Numbered from the stretch's first letter, positions 24,973-37,777 are shown. The stretch is DNA of 64,000 nucleotides from Molossus alvarezi (GCA_037176705.1 CM073891.1:50594571-50658570); one strand, 5' to 3'. Program-made: numbers and translations. The notes: generated by a model not told the origin, from the letters alone.

Positions 24973-25200
24973 GGCCTGGCTGGTATGGCTCAGTGGTTGA
25001 GCATTGACCCATGCACCAAAAAGTCACCAATTTGATTCCAGTCAGGGCACATGACCAGGTTGTGGGCCCGATCCCCAGTGGGGCATGCAGGAGGTGGCCA
25101 ATCAATGTTCTCTCTCATCGATGTTTCTATCTCTCTCTCTCCCTCTCCCCTCCTCTCTCTTTAAAAATCAATAAAGAAAAAAAAAATTTTTTTAAAGAAA
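24973..25200 (+). mobile_element. VES SINE, CATGCACCA subfamily
   Basis: Head GGCCTGGCTGGTATGGCTCAG, diagnostic CATGCACC and CCAGTCAGGGCACATG, a CT run and ...AAAAATCAATAAAG before an A-rich tail. It is immediately followed by the 5' end of the younger L1. Confidence 0.85.
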
Positions 25201-25374
25201 AATAAGAAGGGAGAAAAAATGGCGGCAGAGTGAATGGAAGCTACACAGACCATCTCCCAGAACCAAACTGGAATTACAACGAAAATAAAGACAAGTCATC
25301 AGGAAGGGGCAACCGAAAGGCAGCTTGGAGGACCACATAACCAGGGACACTGATTCATTCCTGGTAGGCTTGCG

Positions 25375-25650
25375 AGGACGCGAGAGGGAGCCGGGAGCTT
25401 ACCGTCCGCAGCGGCCGGGGCTGGGACCTGCTGCGGCCTCAGCTGGGACCAGCGGCCTCGATGGAAGCTGTACCCTCGGCTGGGTCCTGTGGCCTTGGCT
25501 GGGACCAGCAGCTGCCTCGGCTGGGTCCTGCGAACATAGCTGGGTGCTACGCCCTCGGCTGGGAGCTGCTGCAGCCTCCGCCACCCTTAGCTTGGAGCAG
25601 CACCCATGGGTTAAAGTCCCAGGTGGCTCCACGGTGGCACAGAGCCCAGA
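25375..25650 (+). promoter_or_regulatory. GC-rich repeated L1 5'UTR (internal promoter region)
   Basis: This is the most GC-rich stretch in the window. Units around CTCGGCTGGGTCCTG and GGCTGGGACC recur several times between 25425 and 25600. L1 5'UTRs carry an internal RNA polymerase II promoter; that this copy is active is not shown. Confidence 0.5.
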
Positions 25651-26189
25651 CAGCAGCTAAATTGTCTGCAGCCACTCAACTTGGGCTCCAGCAGAGGGAG
25701 GGCAGACTGGACTGGAACTGTGTGGGGACACTCGGGATTTGGAGGATGCTCAGAGCTTTTGCTGAGTGCAGCCACAAAGGACTGTGGTCATCTTACTCCT
25801 TCCCAGGGCCCTGGGGAGAGGCGGCGGCCCCTCCCTCAGAGATTCAACCCCACCTGGTGGCCATTGAAATGCTAATTTAGGCGCATTAACAACCAGCATC
25901 TGCCCCACCCTCTGGAAATCCTTTACACTGAGCACCTGAGGGAGTTTTTCAGTCAACTCAGAAACCAAGGTTCTTCAGGTGACCTCTACTAATAGCCTCC
26001 AGGCAACAAAGCTAGAGGATAACTACCATTCCCTGGGCTAGCAACTCTAACCAGGAAAGTTAAGACTTGACAGTGGTGTTTAAAGTGGTCCTTTCTGCCT
26101 CATCCAAAGGAGAGGGAGACACAAACAGCAGAACACCAACACCCACAGGGAAAATTTGGCAGACTCCAAAGCCCACTATGATAGCCAAA

Positions 26190-26997
26190 ATGGTGAAACA
26201 CAGAAACAAAAGCCAAATAAAAGAACAAGAGACCCCTACCAAAGATGAAATAAATGAGGTGCAGTTAAGCAAGTTAACAGAACTAGAATTCAGAGCCATG
26301 ACCTTGAGGAAGCTCAACAGCATGTGTAAGGACATGAGCACCATGAGTAAAGACATAGAAATGTTGAAAATAAACCAGTTGGAAATTAAAAACCACCAAG
26401 AAGAAATGAAGAATGACATATCAGAAATAAAAAAACACATTGGAAAGTCTAAGGAGCAGAGTAGAGGAAGCTGAGAACCTGATCAGTGAATTAGAAGACA
26501 GGGTAGAAAAAATCAACGAAGCGGAAAGCCAAAAGGAAAAAATAATTAAAAAACAGGAAAACAGCTTAAGAGAACTGTGGGACAACTGGAAACGTAATAA
26601 CATTCACATCATAGGAGTCCCCGAAGAAGGAGAAAATGAGCAAGGGTTAGAGAATATATTTGAAAAAATAGTGACAGAAAACCTAATTTGGTGAAGGAAG
26701 AAGGTATTCAAGTTCAAGATGCACAGAAAGCCCCAAGTAAGAAGAACCCAAACAAGCCCACACCAAGACACATAGTAATCAAAATGCCACAAATTAAAGA
26801 CAAAGAGAGAATCCTAAAAGCAGCAAGACAGAAGCAACAGGTTACCTACAAAGGAAACCCCATAAGGCCCTCAGCTAACTTCTCACAAGAAACACTACAG
26901 GCCAGAAGGGAATGGCATGAGGTAATCAAGGTCATGAAAAACAAGAATGTGAATCCAAGACTACTCTACCCAGCAAGGCTATCATTCAAAATGGAAG
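26190..26997 (+). pseudogene. L1 ORF1 of the younger element, frameshifted and cut short
   Basis: It starts MVKHRNKSQIKEQE and has a coiled coil at about residues 35-100 (VEEAENLISELEDRVEKI), the RRM-like domain and the C-terminal domain (PRHIVIKMPQIKDKERILKA). Frameshifts lie near 26470 and 26690. It ends at LLYPARLSFKMEG, where it joins ORF2. L1 ORF1 protein is an RNA-binding chaperone of the retrotransposition particle; this copy cannot make it. Confidence 0.75.
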
Positions 26998-29095
26998 GTC
27001 ATAGCACTACAGGCCTACCTCAAAAAACAAGAAAAATCTCGAATAGATTATCTAACCTCACAACTTAAAGAACTAGAGAGCAAACAAAAAGAAAACCCCA
27101 GAGCAGGTAGAAGGAAGGAAATAGTAAAGATCAGAGCAGAAATAAATAAAAAACAATTTAAAGAGCTGTTTTTTCAAAAGATTAACGAGATTGATGGACC
27201 CTTAGCTAGACTTACCAAGAATCAAAGAGAACCCAAATACACAAAATCAAAAATGAAAGAGAAGTAAAAACTGACACCACAGAAATACAAAAGATCGTTA
27301 ACAACTACTATGAGCAATTATATGGCAACAAATTCAACAATCTAAGCGAAAAGGACAAATTTCTAGAAACACATAGTCTCCCAAAACTGGACAAGGAGGA
27401 GATAGAAAACTTGAATAGACCAATAACAATAGAAGAAATTGAAGATGTAATCAAGACTCTCCCTGCCAACAAAAGCCCAGGCCTGGATGCTTTCACAGGG
27501 GAGTTTTACCAAACATTCAAAGAAGAACTAATACCCATTCTCCTCAAACTATTTCAAAAAATTCAAGAAGGAAGACATCCAAACTTGTTTTATGAAGCCA
27601 GCATAATTCTAATTCCAAAACCAGAAAAAGACACTACAAACAAAGAAACCTACAGGTCAATATCCCTGATGAACATAGACGCCAAAATCCTAAACAAAAT
27701 ACTAGCAAATTGGATCCAGCAATACACCAAAAAAATTATCCACCATGACCAAGTGGGATTCATCCCAGGGATGCGAGGCTGGTACAATATTCACAAATCA
27801 ATAAACGTGATGCACCACATAAATAAAATGAAGAATAAAAACCACATGATCATATCAATAGATGCTGAAAAAGCCTTCGACAAAATCCACCATCCATTTC
27901 TGATAAAAATGCTCAGCAATATGGGAATAGAGGGATCATATCTCCACATAATAAAGACCATATATGAAAGACCTACAGCCAACATCATACTCAATGGGCA
28001 AAAACTAAAAGCATTTTCCTTAAGAACAGGAACAAGGTAAGGATGCCCACTTTCACCACTCGTATTTAACATAGTACTGGAAGTCTTAGCCAGAGCAATC
28101 AGACAGGAAGAAAAAATAAAAGGGATCCAAATTGGAAAGGAGGAAGTGAAACTGTCATTATTTGCGGATGACATGATACTATACATAGAAAATCCAAAGA
28201 CTCCATCAAAAATTACTAGATTTAATAAATGAATTTGGAAAAGTAGCAGATACAAAATTAACGTCTAGAAATTGATGGCATTCTTATACACCAATGATGA
28301 ACTTACAGAAAGAGAAACTAAGAAAACAATTCCATATACCATTGCAGCAAAAAAATTAAGATACCTAGGAATAAACTTAACCAAAGAAATAAAGGAGCTA
28401 TTCGCAGAAAACTACAGGTCATTAAAAAAAGAAATAGAGGAAGATATAAAAAAGTGGAAGCACATACCTTGTTTATGGATTGAAAGAATTAACATCATTA
28501 AAATGTCCATACTACCCAAAGCAATCTATAGATTCAGTGCAATTCCCATCACAATACCAATGGCATACTTCATAGAATTAGAACACGTACTTCAAAAGTT
28601 CATATGGAACCAAAAAAGACCTCGAATAGCCACAGCAATCTTGAAAAAGAAGAACAAAGTAGGAGGGATCACATTACCAGATATCAGGTTATACTACAAA
28701 GCCACTGTAACCAAAACAGCCTGGTACTGGCACAAGAATAGGCATATAGACCAGTGGAACAGAACAGAGAACCCAGAAATGGACCCAAGGCAATATGCTC
28801 AATTAATATTTGACAAAGGTGGCAAGAGCATACAGTGGAGTAAGAACAGCATCTTTAATAAATGGTGTTGGGAAAATTGGACAGCTACATGCAGAAAAAT
28901 GAAACTAGACCGTCAACTTACATCCTACACAAGAATAAACTCAAAATGGATAAAAGACTTAAATGTGACTCATGAATCCATAAAAATTCTAGAAGAATCT
29001 GTAGGCAACAAAATTTCAGACATCATGCGCAGCAGAATTTTTACTGATACATCACCTAAGGCAACAGAAACAAAGGTGAAAATGAACACATAGCA
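26998..29095 (+). pseudogene. L1 ORF2 of the younger element (RT domain, no endonuclease)
   Basis: It opens in the linker after the endonuclease domain and reads through the reverse transcriptase. Visible are [40 protein letters not shown] and the catalytic FADDMILY near 28160. Disruptions include a TAA at 28038 (after RTGTR), a frame shift near 28200-28260 and stops around 27060 and 29091. The open stretches 27411-28040 and 28272-29093 are its remains. The endonuclease that nicks target DNA is wholly missing, so it could not insert by the usual route. Confidence 0.82.
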
Positions 29096-29269
29096 TTACA
29101 TCAAAGTCAAAAGCTTCTGCACAGCGGAAGATACAATCTTCAAAACGGAAAGGCTACCCACTGTATGGGAGAGCATAATTGCCAATGATATATCAGATAA
29201 GGGGTTAATTTCCAAAATATATAGAGTGCTCATACAACTCAACAAAAGGAAGACAAGGAACCCAACAAC

Positions 29270-31260
29270 TTAGACAACCTGGATGAAATAGATTAATTCC
29301 TAGAAACATGTAATCTTCAAAAACTGAATCAAAGAATCTGAATAGACAGATTACAACTAGTGAAACTAAAGCAGTAATTAAAACAATTTCCAACAAAAAT
29401 AGTCCTGGACCAAATGGCTTCACAGGTGTATTTTAACAAACATTCAAAGAAGATATAACATGTATCCTCAAATTATTTCAAAATATTAAAAAAGAGAAAA
29501 GAGTCCCAAGCTCATTTTATGAAGCCAGCTTTAGCCTTATTGCAAAACCAGATAAAGCCACTATAAAGAAAGAAAATTATAGGCCAATATGCTAATTTCC
29601 TCAAGAAAATATTAGCAAAGCAGATCCAGCAATACATTAAAAAAACATACATCATGATCAAGTAGGATATATTCTGGGGATGCAAGGTTGGTACAATATC
29701 TGCAAATCAATACATTTGATATACCACATAAACAAAATGAAGAATAAAAACCACATATATCAATAGATGTAGAGAAAACATTTGATAAAATTCAGCCATC
29801 ATTTATGATAAAAACTGTTAACAAAGTGGAAACAAAGGCAACATACCTCAACATAATAAAGTCTTTATATGACAAACTCACAGTTATCATACTCAATGGG
29901 AAAAAACTACAAGCATTTCCCTTAAGAATGGGAGCAAGACAGGGAAGTCTACTTTCACCACTCTTATTCAACATAGTACTGGAAGTCTTAGCCACAGCAA
30001 TGAGACAAGAAGAAGAAATTATAGGCATCTAAATTGGGAAGAAAGACGTAAAACTGTCATTATTTGTAGATATTGTATATACTGTATTATATACTGTATA
30101 TAGAGAAACCTAAAGATTCCACCAAAAATTGTTGAACCTGATAAATGAATTCAGTCAAGTAGCAGGATACAAAATAAATATCTAGAAATCAGTTGCATTT
30201 TATAAACCAATAATGAACTATCATAAAGGGAAACTAAGAAAATAATCCCATTTACAATTGCTTAAAAAAAATAGCTAGAAATAAATTTAACCAAGGATGT
30301 AAAACACAGGTACTAGGAGAATTATAAGACACTGAAAAAAGAAATGGAAGACACAAATAATAGGAAGTATATATCATGTTCATGAATAGGAATAATTAAC
30401 ATCATTAAAATGTCCATACTATCCAAATAAATCTACAGATCAACACAATTCCTATCAAGACACTGATGGTGTATTTCACAGAACAAGAACAAGTATTCCA
30501 AAAATTTATATCAAATCACAAAAGACCATGACTAGCCACAGCAATCTTGAAAAAGAAGAACAAAGTTGAAGGAATCATACTGCCTGATATTAAACTATAT
30601 TACAAGGCCATAGTAATCAAAACAACATGCAAAGTACTAATATAAAAACAGCTATACAGACCAGTGGAACAGAATTGAGAGTCTAGAAATGAACCCACAC
30701 CTTTATAGTCAATAAATATTTAACAAAGGAGGCAAAAACATACAATGGGGTGAAAATAGTCTACTCAATAAATAGTGTTTGGAAAATTGTACAGAAAAAA
30801 ATGAATCTCCTTACATCATACAAAAGAATAAACTCAAAATGGATAAAAGACTTAAATGTAAGTCACAAAACCATAAAAATCTTAGAAGAAAACATAGGCA
30901 GTAAAATCTCAGACATTTTTGTAGCAATATTTTTTCTGATATGTCTCCTAGGGCAAGGGAAACAAAAGAAAAAGTAAAATGGGACCACATCAAACTAAAA
31001 TGTTTTGCACAGCAAAGGAAACCATCAACAAAATAGAAAGACAATTCACTGTATGGGATAACATATTTGCCAATGATACATATGATAAGAGGTTAATATC
31101 CAAAATTTATATTAAAAAAAAAATGTGTATACAACTCAACATCAGGAAGACAAACAATTCAATGAAAAAAGGAGCAAAGAATCTTAATAGACACTTCTCC
31201 AAAGAGGACATACAGATGGCCAATATACATTTGAAAAAATGCTCAGTGTCACATTATTAG
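29270..31260 (+). pseudogene. L1 ORF2 of the outer element, second part
   Basis: It continues the outer L1 a few codons beyond where it broke at 24972. Fragments include [38 protein letters not shown], and in the C-terminal part [18 protein letters not shown]. Stops and frameshifts are frequent. Confidence 0.7.
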
Positions 31261-32375
31261 TCTTCAGAGAGATGCATATTAAAGCCATAATGAGGTCTCA
31301 CCTCACACCTACCAGAATGGCTATCATCAATAAATCAACAAACAACAAGTGCTGGCAAGGATGTGGATAAAAAGGAATCCTCATGCACTGTTGGTGGGAA
31401 CGCAGACTGATACAGCCACTGTGGAAAACAGCATGGAGTTACCTCCAAAAAATTTAAAATGAAACTGCCTTTTGACCCAATGATCCCACTTCTAGAAATA
31501 TATCCTAAGAAACCCGAAACAGTAATTCAAAGGAATATATGCTCCCCTATGTTCACTGCAGCATTATTTACAGTGGCCAAGATTTGGAAACAGCCCAAGT
31601 GCCCATTAGTAGATGAGTGAATAAAATAGCTGTGTTACTGCCATAGCCAGTTTAGCTCAGCAGTTAGGGTTTGATTCCGATCAAGGGCATGTAGTTCAGT
31701 TGCGGTTTGTCTGTGGCCCTGATCAGGGTCATGCGGGAAGCAACCAGTTGATGTGTTGCTCTTGCATCACTGTTTTTCTCTCCCTCCCTCCCATTCTATC
31801 TGAGATAAATAGAGAAATATCCTCAGGTGAGGATTAAAAAAATTAAATAAATAAACAAAAACAAATTAGCTGTGGTACATTTATACAATGTAATACTACT
31901 CAGCCATAAAAACGAAGTAAATCTTACCTTTTGTGACAGCATGGATGGACCTAAAGGGTATTATGCTAAGTGAAATAAGCCAGTAAGAGAAAGACAAATA
32001 CAGTATGCTCTCACTTATATGTGGAATCTAATGAACAAAATAAATTGTTGAACAAAATAGAAACAGAGGCATGGATACATGGAACAGACTAACAGCTGTC
32101 AAAGAGGAGGAAAATGGGGGAACTTGATGAAAGAAGGTAAAGGGATTAGCTGAAAAACATGTATACATAACATATAGACACAGAGAAGAGTGTGGTGATA
32201 GCCAGAAGGAAAGGAGGGTGGGGGTTAGGTAGAGGTGGGCAAAGGGAGCACAATGGGGACAGAAAGAGACTGTGCTTGGGGCAGTGGGTGCACGATGCAG
32301 TGTGCAGATGATGACCTGTATGGTTTTGGGAACCAATGCTACCCCAATACATTTAATTAAAAGAATTTAAAAAAA
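31261..32375 (+). mobile_element. 3' end of the outer L1 (end of ORF2 and 3'UTR)
   Basis: It contains the standard L1 closing text: CACTGTTGGTGGGAACGCAG, CCCACTTCTAGAAATATATC, TACTCAGCCATAAAAACG and ATGCTAAGTGAAATAAGCCAG. The 3'UTR ends in AATTAAAAGAATTTAAAAAAAA. Confidence 0.78.
31639..31862 (+). mobile_element. VES SINE in the L1 3' region, diverged
   Basis: Head CCATAGCCAGTTTAGCTCAG with a shortened tRNA part; tail CTCAGGTGAGGATT then A-rich. The imperfect TSD AAATAGCTGTGTTAC / AAATTAGCTGTGGTAC lies at 31624-31638 and 31863-31878. Confidence 0.82.
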
Positions 32376-33111
32376 AATTTAAAACTCACCACCCAAAAAA
32401 TAAACAATCCAATTGAAAAATGGTCAAAGAACCAGGAATAGGCACTTCCCCAAAAAAGGACATACAGATGGCCAATAGACATGAAAAGATGCTCAAAATA
32501 ACTAATCATCAGAGAAATGCACATTAAAACCACAATGAGGTATCACCTCACACCTGTCAGAATGAGGTATCATCTTACACCTGTGGTACATTTACATGTC
32601 GAACACTATTCAGCTCTGAAAAGGAAGGAAATCTTACCTTTTGCAACAGCATGAATGGACCTGGTAAGCATTATGCTAAGTGAAATAAGCCAGCCAGAGA
32701 AAGATGAATACTATATAATTTCACTCATATGAAGAATCTAAAAGCAGACTAAACTAATAAACAAAATAGAAAGAGACATAGATACAGAATAGACTGGCAG
32801 CTGTCAGAAGGGATGGCGGTTGTGGGGCTGGGTGAAAATGGTAAGGGGAGTAACCATAAAGAAAACAAAACTTATAGACATAGATAGTATGGTGATTACC
32901 AGAAGGAAAGGGGGTGGAGGAGGAAGAAAAGGGTATAAGGGAGATAAATGGTGAGGGAAGGAAACTTGATTTAGGGTGGTGAACACAATATAATATACAG
33001 ATGATATATTATGGAATTGGGCACCTGAAACCTATATTATTTTATTAACCAATGTCACCCCAAGAAATTCAATAAAAAAATGTAAAAATATAAAAAAATC
33101 AAAATAAAAAA
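32376..33111 (+). mobile_element. second L1 3' end, tandem to the first
   Basis: It restarts in late ORF2 (AATTGAAAAATGGTCAAAGA), has a 27-bp partial duplication (two near copies of AATGAGGTATCACCTCACAC and following bases) fused to the TGGTACATTTACATG region, then a 3'UTR ending in AATTCAATAAAAAAATG. I infer a 5'-truncated L1 that landed in the poly(A) of the outer L1. Confidence 0.68.
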
Positions 33112-33672
33112 TTCCCAGAGGAAAATATTCCCAACCAGTCACTCATAACTCAATTATGTGTTGTATATCGCTTTCACTCTAAGTAGTACAAAGACATCAT
33201 TCAGTCCCACGGAGTCCCAACATGTGTGGTTTCTTCTACAGAGGAGTTTGGATATTTGCCAAGCAGCACTGAGCCAATGCAAACCATGTAGGTCTAAACA
33301 CTGCTAAAGTACTACATCTTGACACTTACTTGCTGCTGTGGAGTACCTTTTCACACTGGAGTGATTTATATCAATGTTAAAGGTGAATACTTAGATAAAC
33401 TTAAACTCATACCTTTACGTACATTACCTCTTTATGAATTATACAACTTGTAAAAACATTTTAAAAATCAGTTAGGTGGAAAATCTCTAGTACAGACTCT
33501 AATTTTATAATGTGTTCAAATAACCATTTATTTCAATATCATTATAACAGAAATCAATATTTCATAAATATTTATTTTATTAAATAGTAGTCATTTCAAT
33601 CATGGAATATGGCCAAAGAAAGATATGCTTAAAATAGTCACAGAAGGAAATTGTGCTATCAGAATTTATTTT

Positions 33673-33947
33673 TTTTTTTTTTCTTTTTTTTTTTTTTTTA
33701 TCCTCACCCGAGGACATTTTTCCATTTTTTGTTCAGGTAGAGTGGGAGGGAGAGAGAGGAACAGAGAGAGAGAGAGAGAGAGAAAAACATCGATGTGAAA
33801 GGAACACATCGAGTGGCTGCCACCCGCACGACTGACCAGAGCCGGGGACAAACTGCAACCGAGGTACGCGCCCTTAGCGGGAACCGAACCCAGGTCTCTC
33901 AGGACCGCAGGCCGACACTTTAACCGCTGAGCCAAACCGGCCAGGGC
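33673..33947 (-). mobile_element. VES SINE, full length, young
   Basis: An antisense copy with a long T-run. The perfect 17-bp TSD CTATCAGAATTTATTTT is at 33656-33672 and 33948-33964. Confidence 0.95.
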
Positions 33948-34379
33948 CTATCAGAATTTATTTTAAGCAATGATCTAATACACTCAGTTCAGATAAATGG
34001 ACTTTTCCTTCCAATCCCTAAAGGCAGAGAACAGCACAAAAATAAATTCCTTTAAAAGTATGAATTGCTTTTTGCTATTATATGAAACTGAGACATATTT
34101 GGGAAACTGCTGTTAGCTATGTAGTATCTCTTAAAGCAATTGACTAAGATTTTCTCTCGGCTTTTTAAAAAAGGTATTTACTGATGACTGAGATATAGTT
34201 GATGCCATTAATAGGTTCTCCTGGGGGTACCTTTTAACAGTCCTTAAAAGAAATTCCTAAAGAAAAAACACACTCTTGGAAATAAAAGGAATGAAGAATA
34301 ATGGCAAGCTTTTCAAATTCTAGCATGTAAGCAACTACTTATTTCACTTTATTATAAACAATGTCCAGACTATAGAAAT

Positions 34380-34390
<11 letters not shown>

Positions 34391-34420
<30 letters not shown>

Positions 34421-34657
34421 CCTCACCCGAGGACATTTTTTTCCATTTTTTGTTCAGGTAGAGTGGGAGGGAGAGAGAGGAACAGAGAGAGAGAGAAACA
34501 TCGATGTGAAGGGACACATCGAGTGGCTGCCACCCACACAACCAACCAGGGCCGGGGACAAACTGCAACCGAGGTACGTGCCCTTTGCGGGAACCGAACC
34601 CGGGTCTCTCTGGACCGCAGGCCGACGCTCCAACCGCTGAACCAAACTGGCCAGGGC
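34391..34657 (-). mobile_element. VES SINE, full length, young
   Basis: An antisense copy with a long T-run. The perfect 17-bp TSD AGAAATATGTATTTTTT is at 34374-34390 and 34658-34674. It is a close relative of the copy at 33673. Confidence 0.95.
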
Positions 34658-34690
34658 AGAAATATGTATTTTTTAAATAAGATAACCTTA

Positions 34691-35000
34691 GCCCTGGCAG
34701 GTTTCGCTCAGCGATTGGAGCGTCGGCCTGCAGACCAGAGAGTCCCAGGTTCGGTTCCCACTAGGGGCATATACCAAAAAAAAAAAAAAGAGAAGAAGAA
34801 GAAGGAGAAGAAGGAGAAGAAGGAGAAGAAGGAGAAGAAGGAGAAGAAGGAGAAGAAGGAGAAGGAGAAGGAGAAGGAGAAGGAGAAGGAGAAGAAGAAG
34901 AAGAAGAAGAAGAAGAAGAAGAAGAAGAGGAAGAGGAAGAGGAAGAGGAAGAGGAAGAGGAAGAGGAAGAGGAAGAGGAAGAGGAAGAAGAAGAAGAAAA
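34691..35000 (+). mobile_element. head-only VES SINE with expanded purine tail
   Basis: Only the tRNA-like head remains (GCCCTGGCAGGTTTCGCTCAG to CCACTAGGGGCATATACC, about 85 bp). The A-tail follows at once and has become a GAA/GGA repeat array. The perfect TSD AAGATAACCTTA is at 34679-34690 and 35001-35012, so head and array are one insertion. Confidence 0.93.
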
Positions 35001-35004
35001 AAGA
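34776..35004 (+). repeat. 229-nt pure purine tract (GAA/GGA microsatellite)
   Basis: No C or T occurs from 34776 to 35004. Zones run poly(A), GAAGAAGGA, GGAGAA, GAA and GAGGAA, then A-rich. Long apparent ORFs here are repeat artefacts rich in Lys/Glu/Arg or, on the other strand, Leu/Phe. Confidence 0.97.
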
Positions 35005-35012
35005 TAACCTTA

Positions 35013-36517
<1,505 letters not shown>

Positions 36518-37256
36518 CTATTTACTTCAATACATACATTGTCCCAGTTTGTAAATGCATAAATATCACATGAAAACGCCAATTTAGGTATATGCAGACA
36601 ACATACAGTTTTTAGCAACTATACTTATTTAAAAAATAGATGTAATTATTATATTTTTATTTTATTGATACATTTATCTTAACTTATGAAAAATGAATAT
36701 TAAAGTGAATATAAAACAAGTTGACACAAAAGAAATAAAATGCATATATTTTACAATGTCGTGTTCACCTTCTTAATTTATAAATAAACTACTTAGTCAT
36801 AAAATAACTATAGTAACACTTGCAAACTGATTAAATTAATTAATATATACAAAGTAAGCCTTAAACTAAGGGTGTAGTAAATCTCATAGTATTTTTTCCC
36901 CTCCTACTTTTAATAGTTTTTAGATTGACGTCTCTGTTTGCAGGATTATACTATGCCTATTTCAGGAAGATGTAAACAAAGAGGCTGAATCCAAAAAAAA
37001 ATTAGATTCTGAAAGAGATATGATCCTGAACCAGTAATAGAAGCAGAACTATAAAGCAGGACGGGACCTTGAAAATCAATTGATGCAAATTCATGATTTA
37101 TAAATGAAGGTATTTCATTCGAGCACAGTTAACCACATGTCCTACAAAATTATGTGGTGGCAAAGCTGATAATATAACCTCAGTCTCAGTCTCCGTTTCT
37201 CTTTGACACTTGTCTGTAGTTCTTAATTCTTTATTTTATATACAATTGTGATATAG

Positions 37257-37520
37257 CCCTGGCCAGTTTGGCTCAGCGGTTAGAACGTCAGCCTGTGGTC
37301 CAGAGAGACCAGGGTTCGGTTCCCACTAAGGGCGTGTACTTGGGTTGCAGTTTTTCCCCGGCCCTGGTTGGGTCGTATGGGTGGCAGCCACTCCATGTGT
37401 CCCTTTCATGTTGATGTTTCTCTCTCTCTTCCTCTTTCTCCCTCCCGCTCTATCTGAATAAAAAAATGGAAAAATGTCCTCGGATGAGGATAAAATAAAA
37501 TTAAAAAAAAGAAGAAGAAA
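37257..37520 (+). mobile_element. VES SINE, full length
   Basis: Head CCCTGGCCAGTTTGGCTCAG and tail GGATGAGGATAAAATAAAAT. The 13-bp TSD AATTGTGATATAG is at 37244-37256 and 37521-37533. Confidence 0.94.
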
Positions 37521-37777
37521 AATTGTGATATAGACAGACTCATTTAAGTTTAGTTCCGGGTTTATAGGAATCCAAACCATTTCAGATTTTACCCAAGTAT
37601 TTATCACACCCTTTCATTTTCTACTACTCTAGAGTATTAGTACCAATAAGGTAATAATATCATTCATCATTTATAAAAGTCCATTATATGTTACTGGATT
37701 TTATTTTTTTAAAAACATTATTTTCAAGTAATTCATTATTAATTGATAAGAAAGATAACAAGATAATTTCTCAGGCG

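Larger units (their letters stand above)
25206..29270 (+). mobile_element. younger L1, internally deleted and 3'-truncated
   Basis: It starts at an L1-like 5' end (GGGAGAAAAAATGGCGGCAG). A GC-rich 5'UTR runs to about 26180, then ORF1 (from ATG at 26190) to 26997, a junction into ORF2 at 26998, and ORF2 to about 29265. It lacks the ORF2 endonuclease domain, the last part of ORF2, the 3'UTR and the poly(A). At about 29265-29275 the outer L1 ORF2 resumes (AACTTAGACAACCTGGATG). It is better preserved than the outer L1, so it is younger. Confidence 0.75.
20498..33111 (+). mobile_element. full-length L1 block with nested insertions
   Basis: The 13-bp direct repeat TTCCCAGAGGAAA occurs at 20485-20497 and at 33112-33124, directly bounding L1-like sequence on both sides. 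The 3' side ends in an A-rich tail. Inside are a long 5'UTR (20498 to about 22400), degraded ORF1 (about 22407-23560), ORF2 (about 23605-24972 and about 29270-31260) and 3' region to about 32375. Interruptions are VES at 22632, 23871, 24973 and 31639, a younger L1 at 25206-29270, and a second L1 3' end at 32376-33111. I infer one old host L1 plus later inserts. Confidence 0.8.

Noticed and set aside
26067..29093. Open frames with RNA-binding and reverse transcriptase features as host genes
   Set aside because: They are L1 ORF1 and ORF2 remnants with frameshifts, stops, a large deletion and a missing 3' end.
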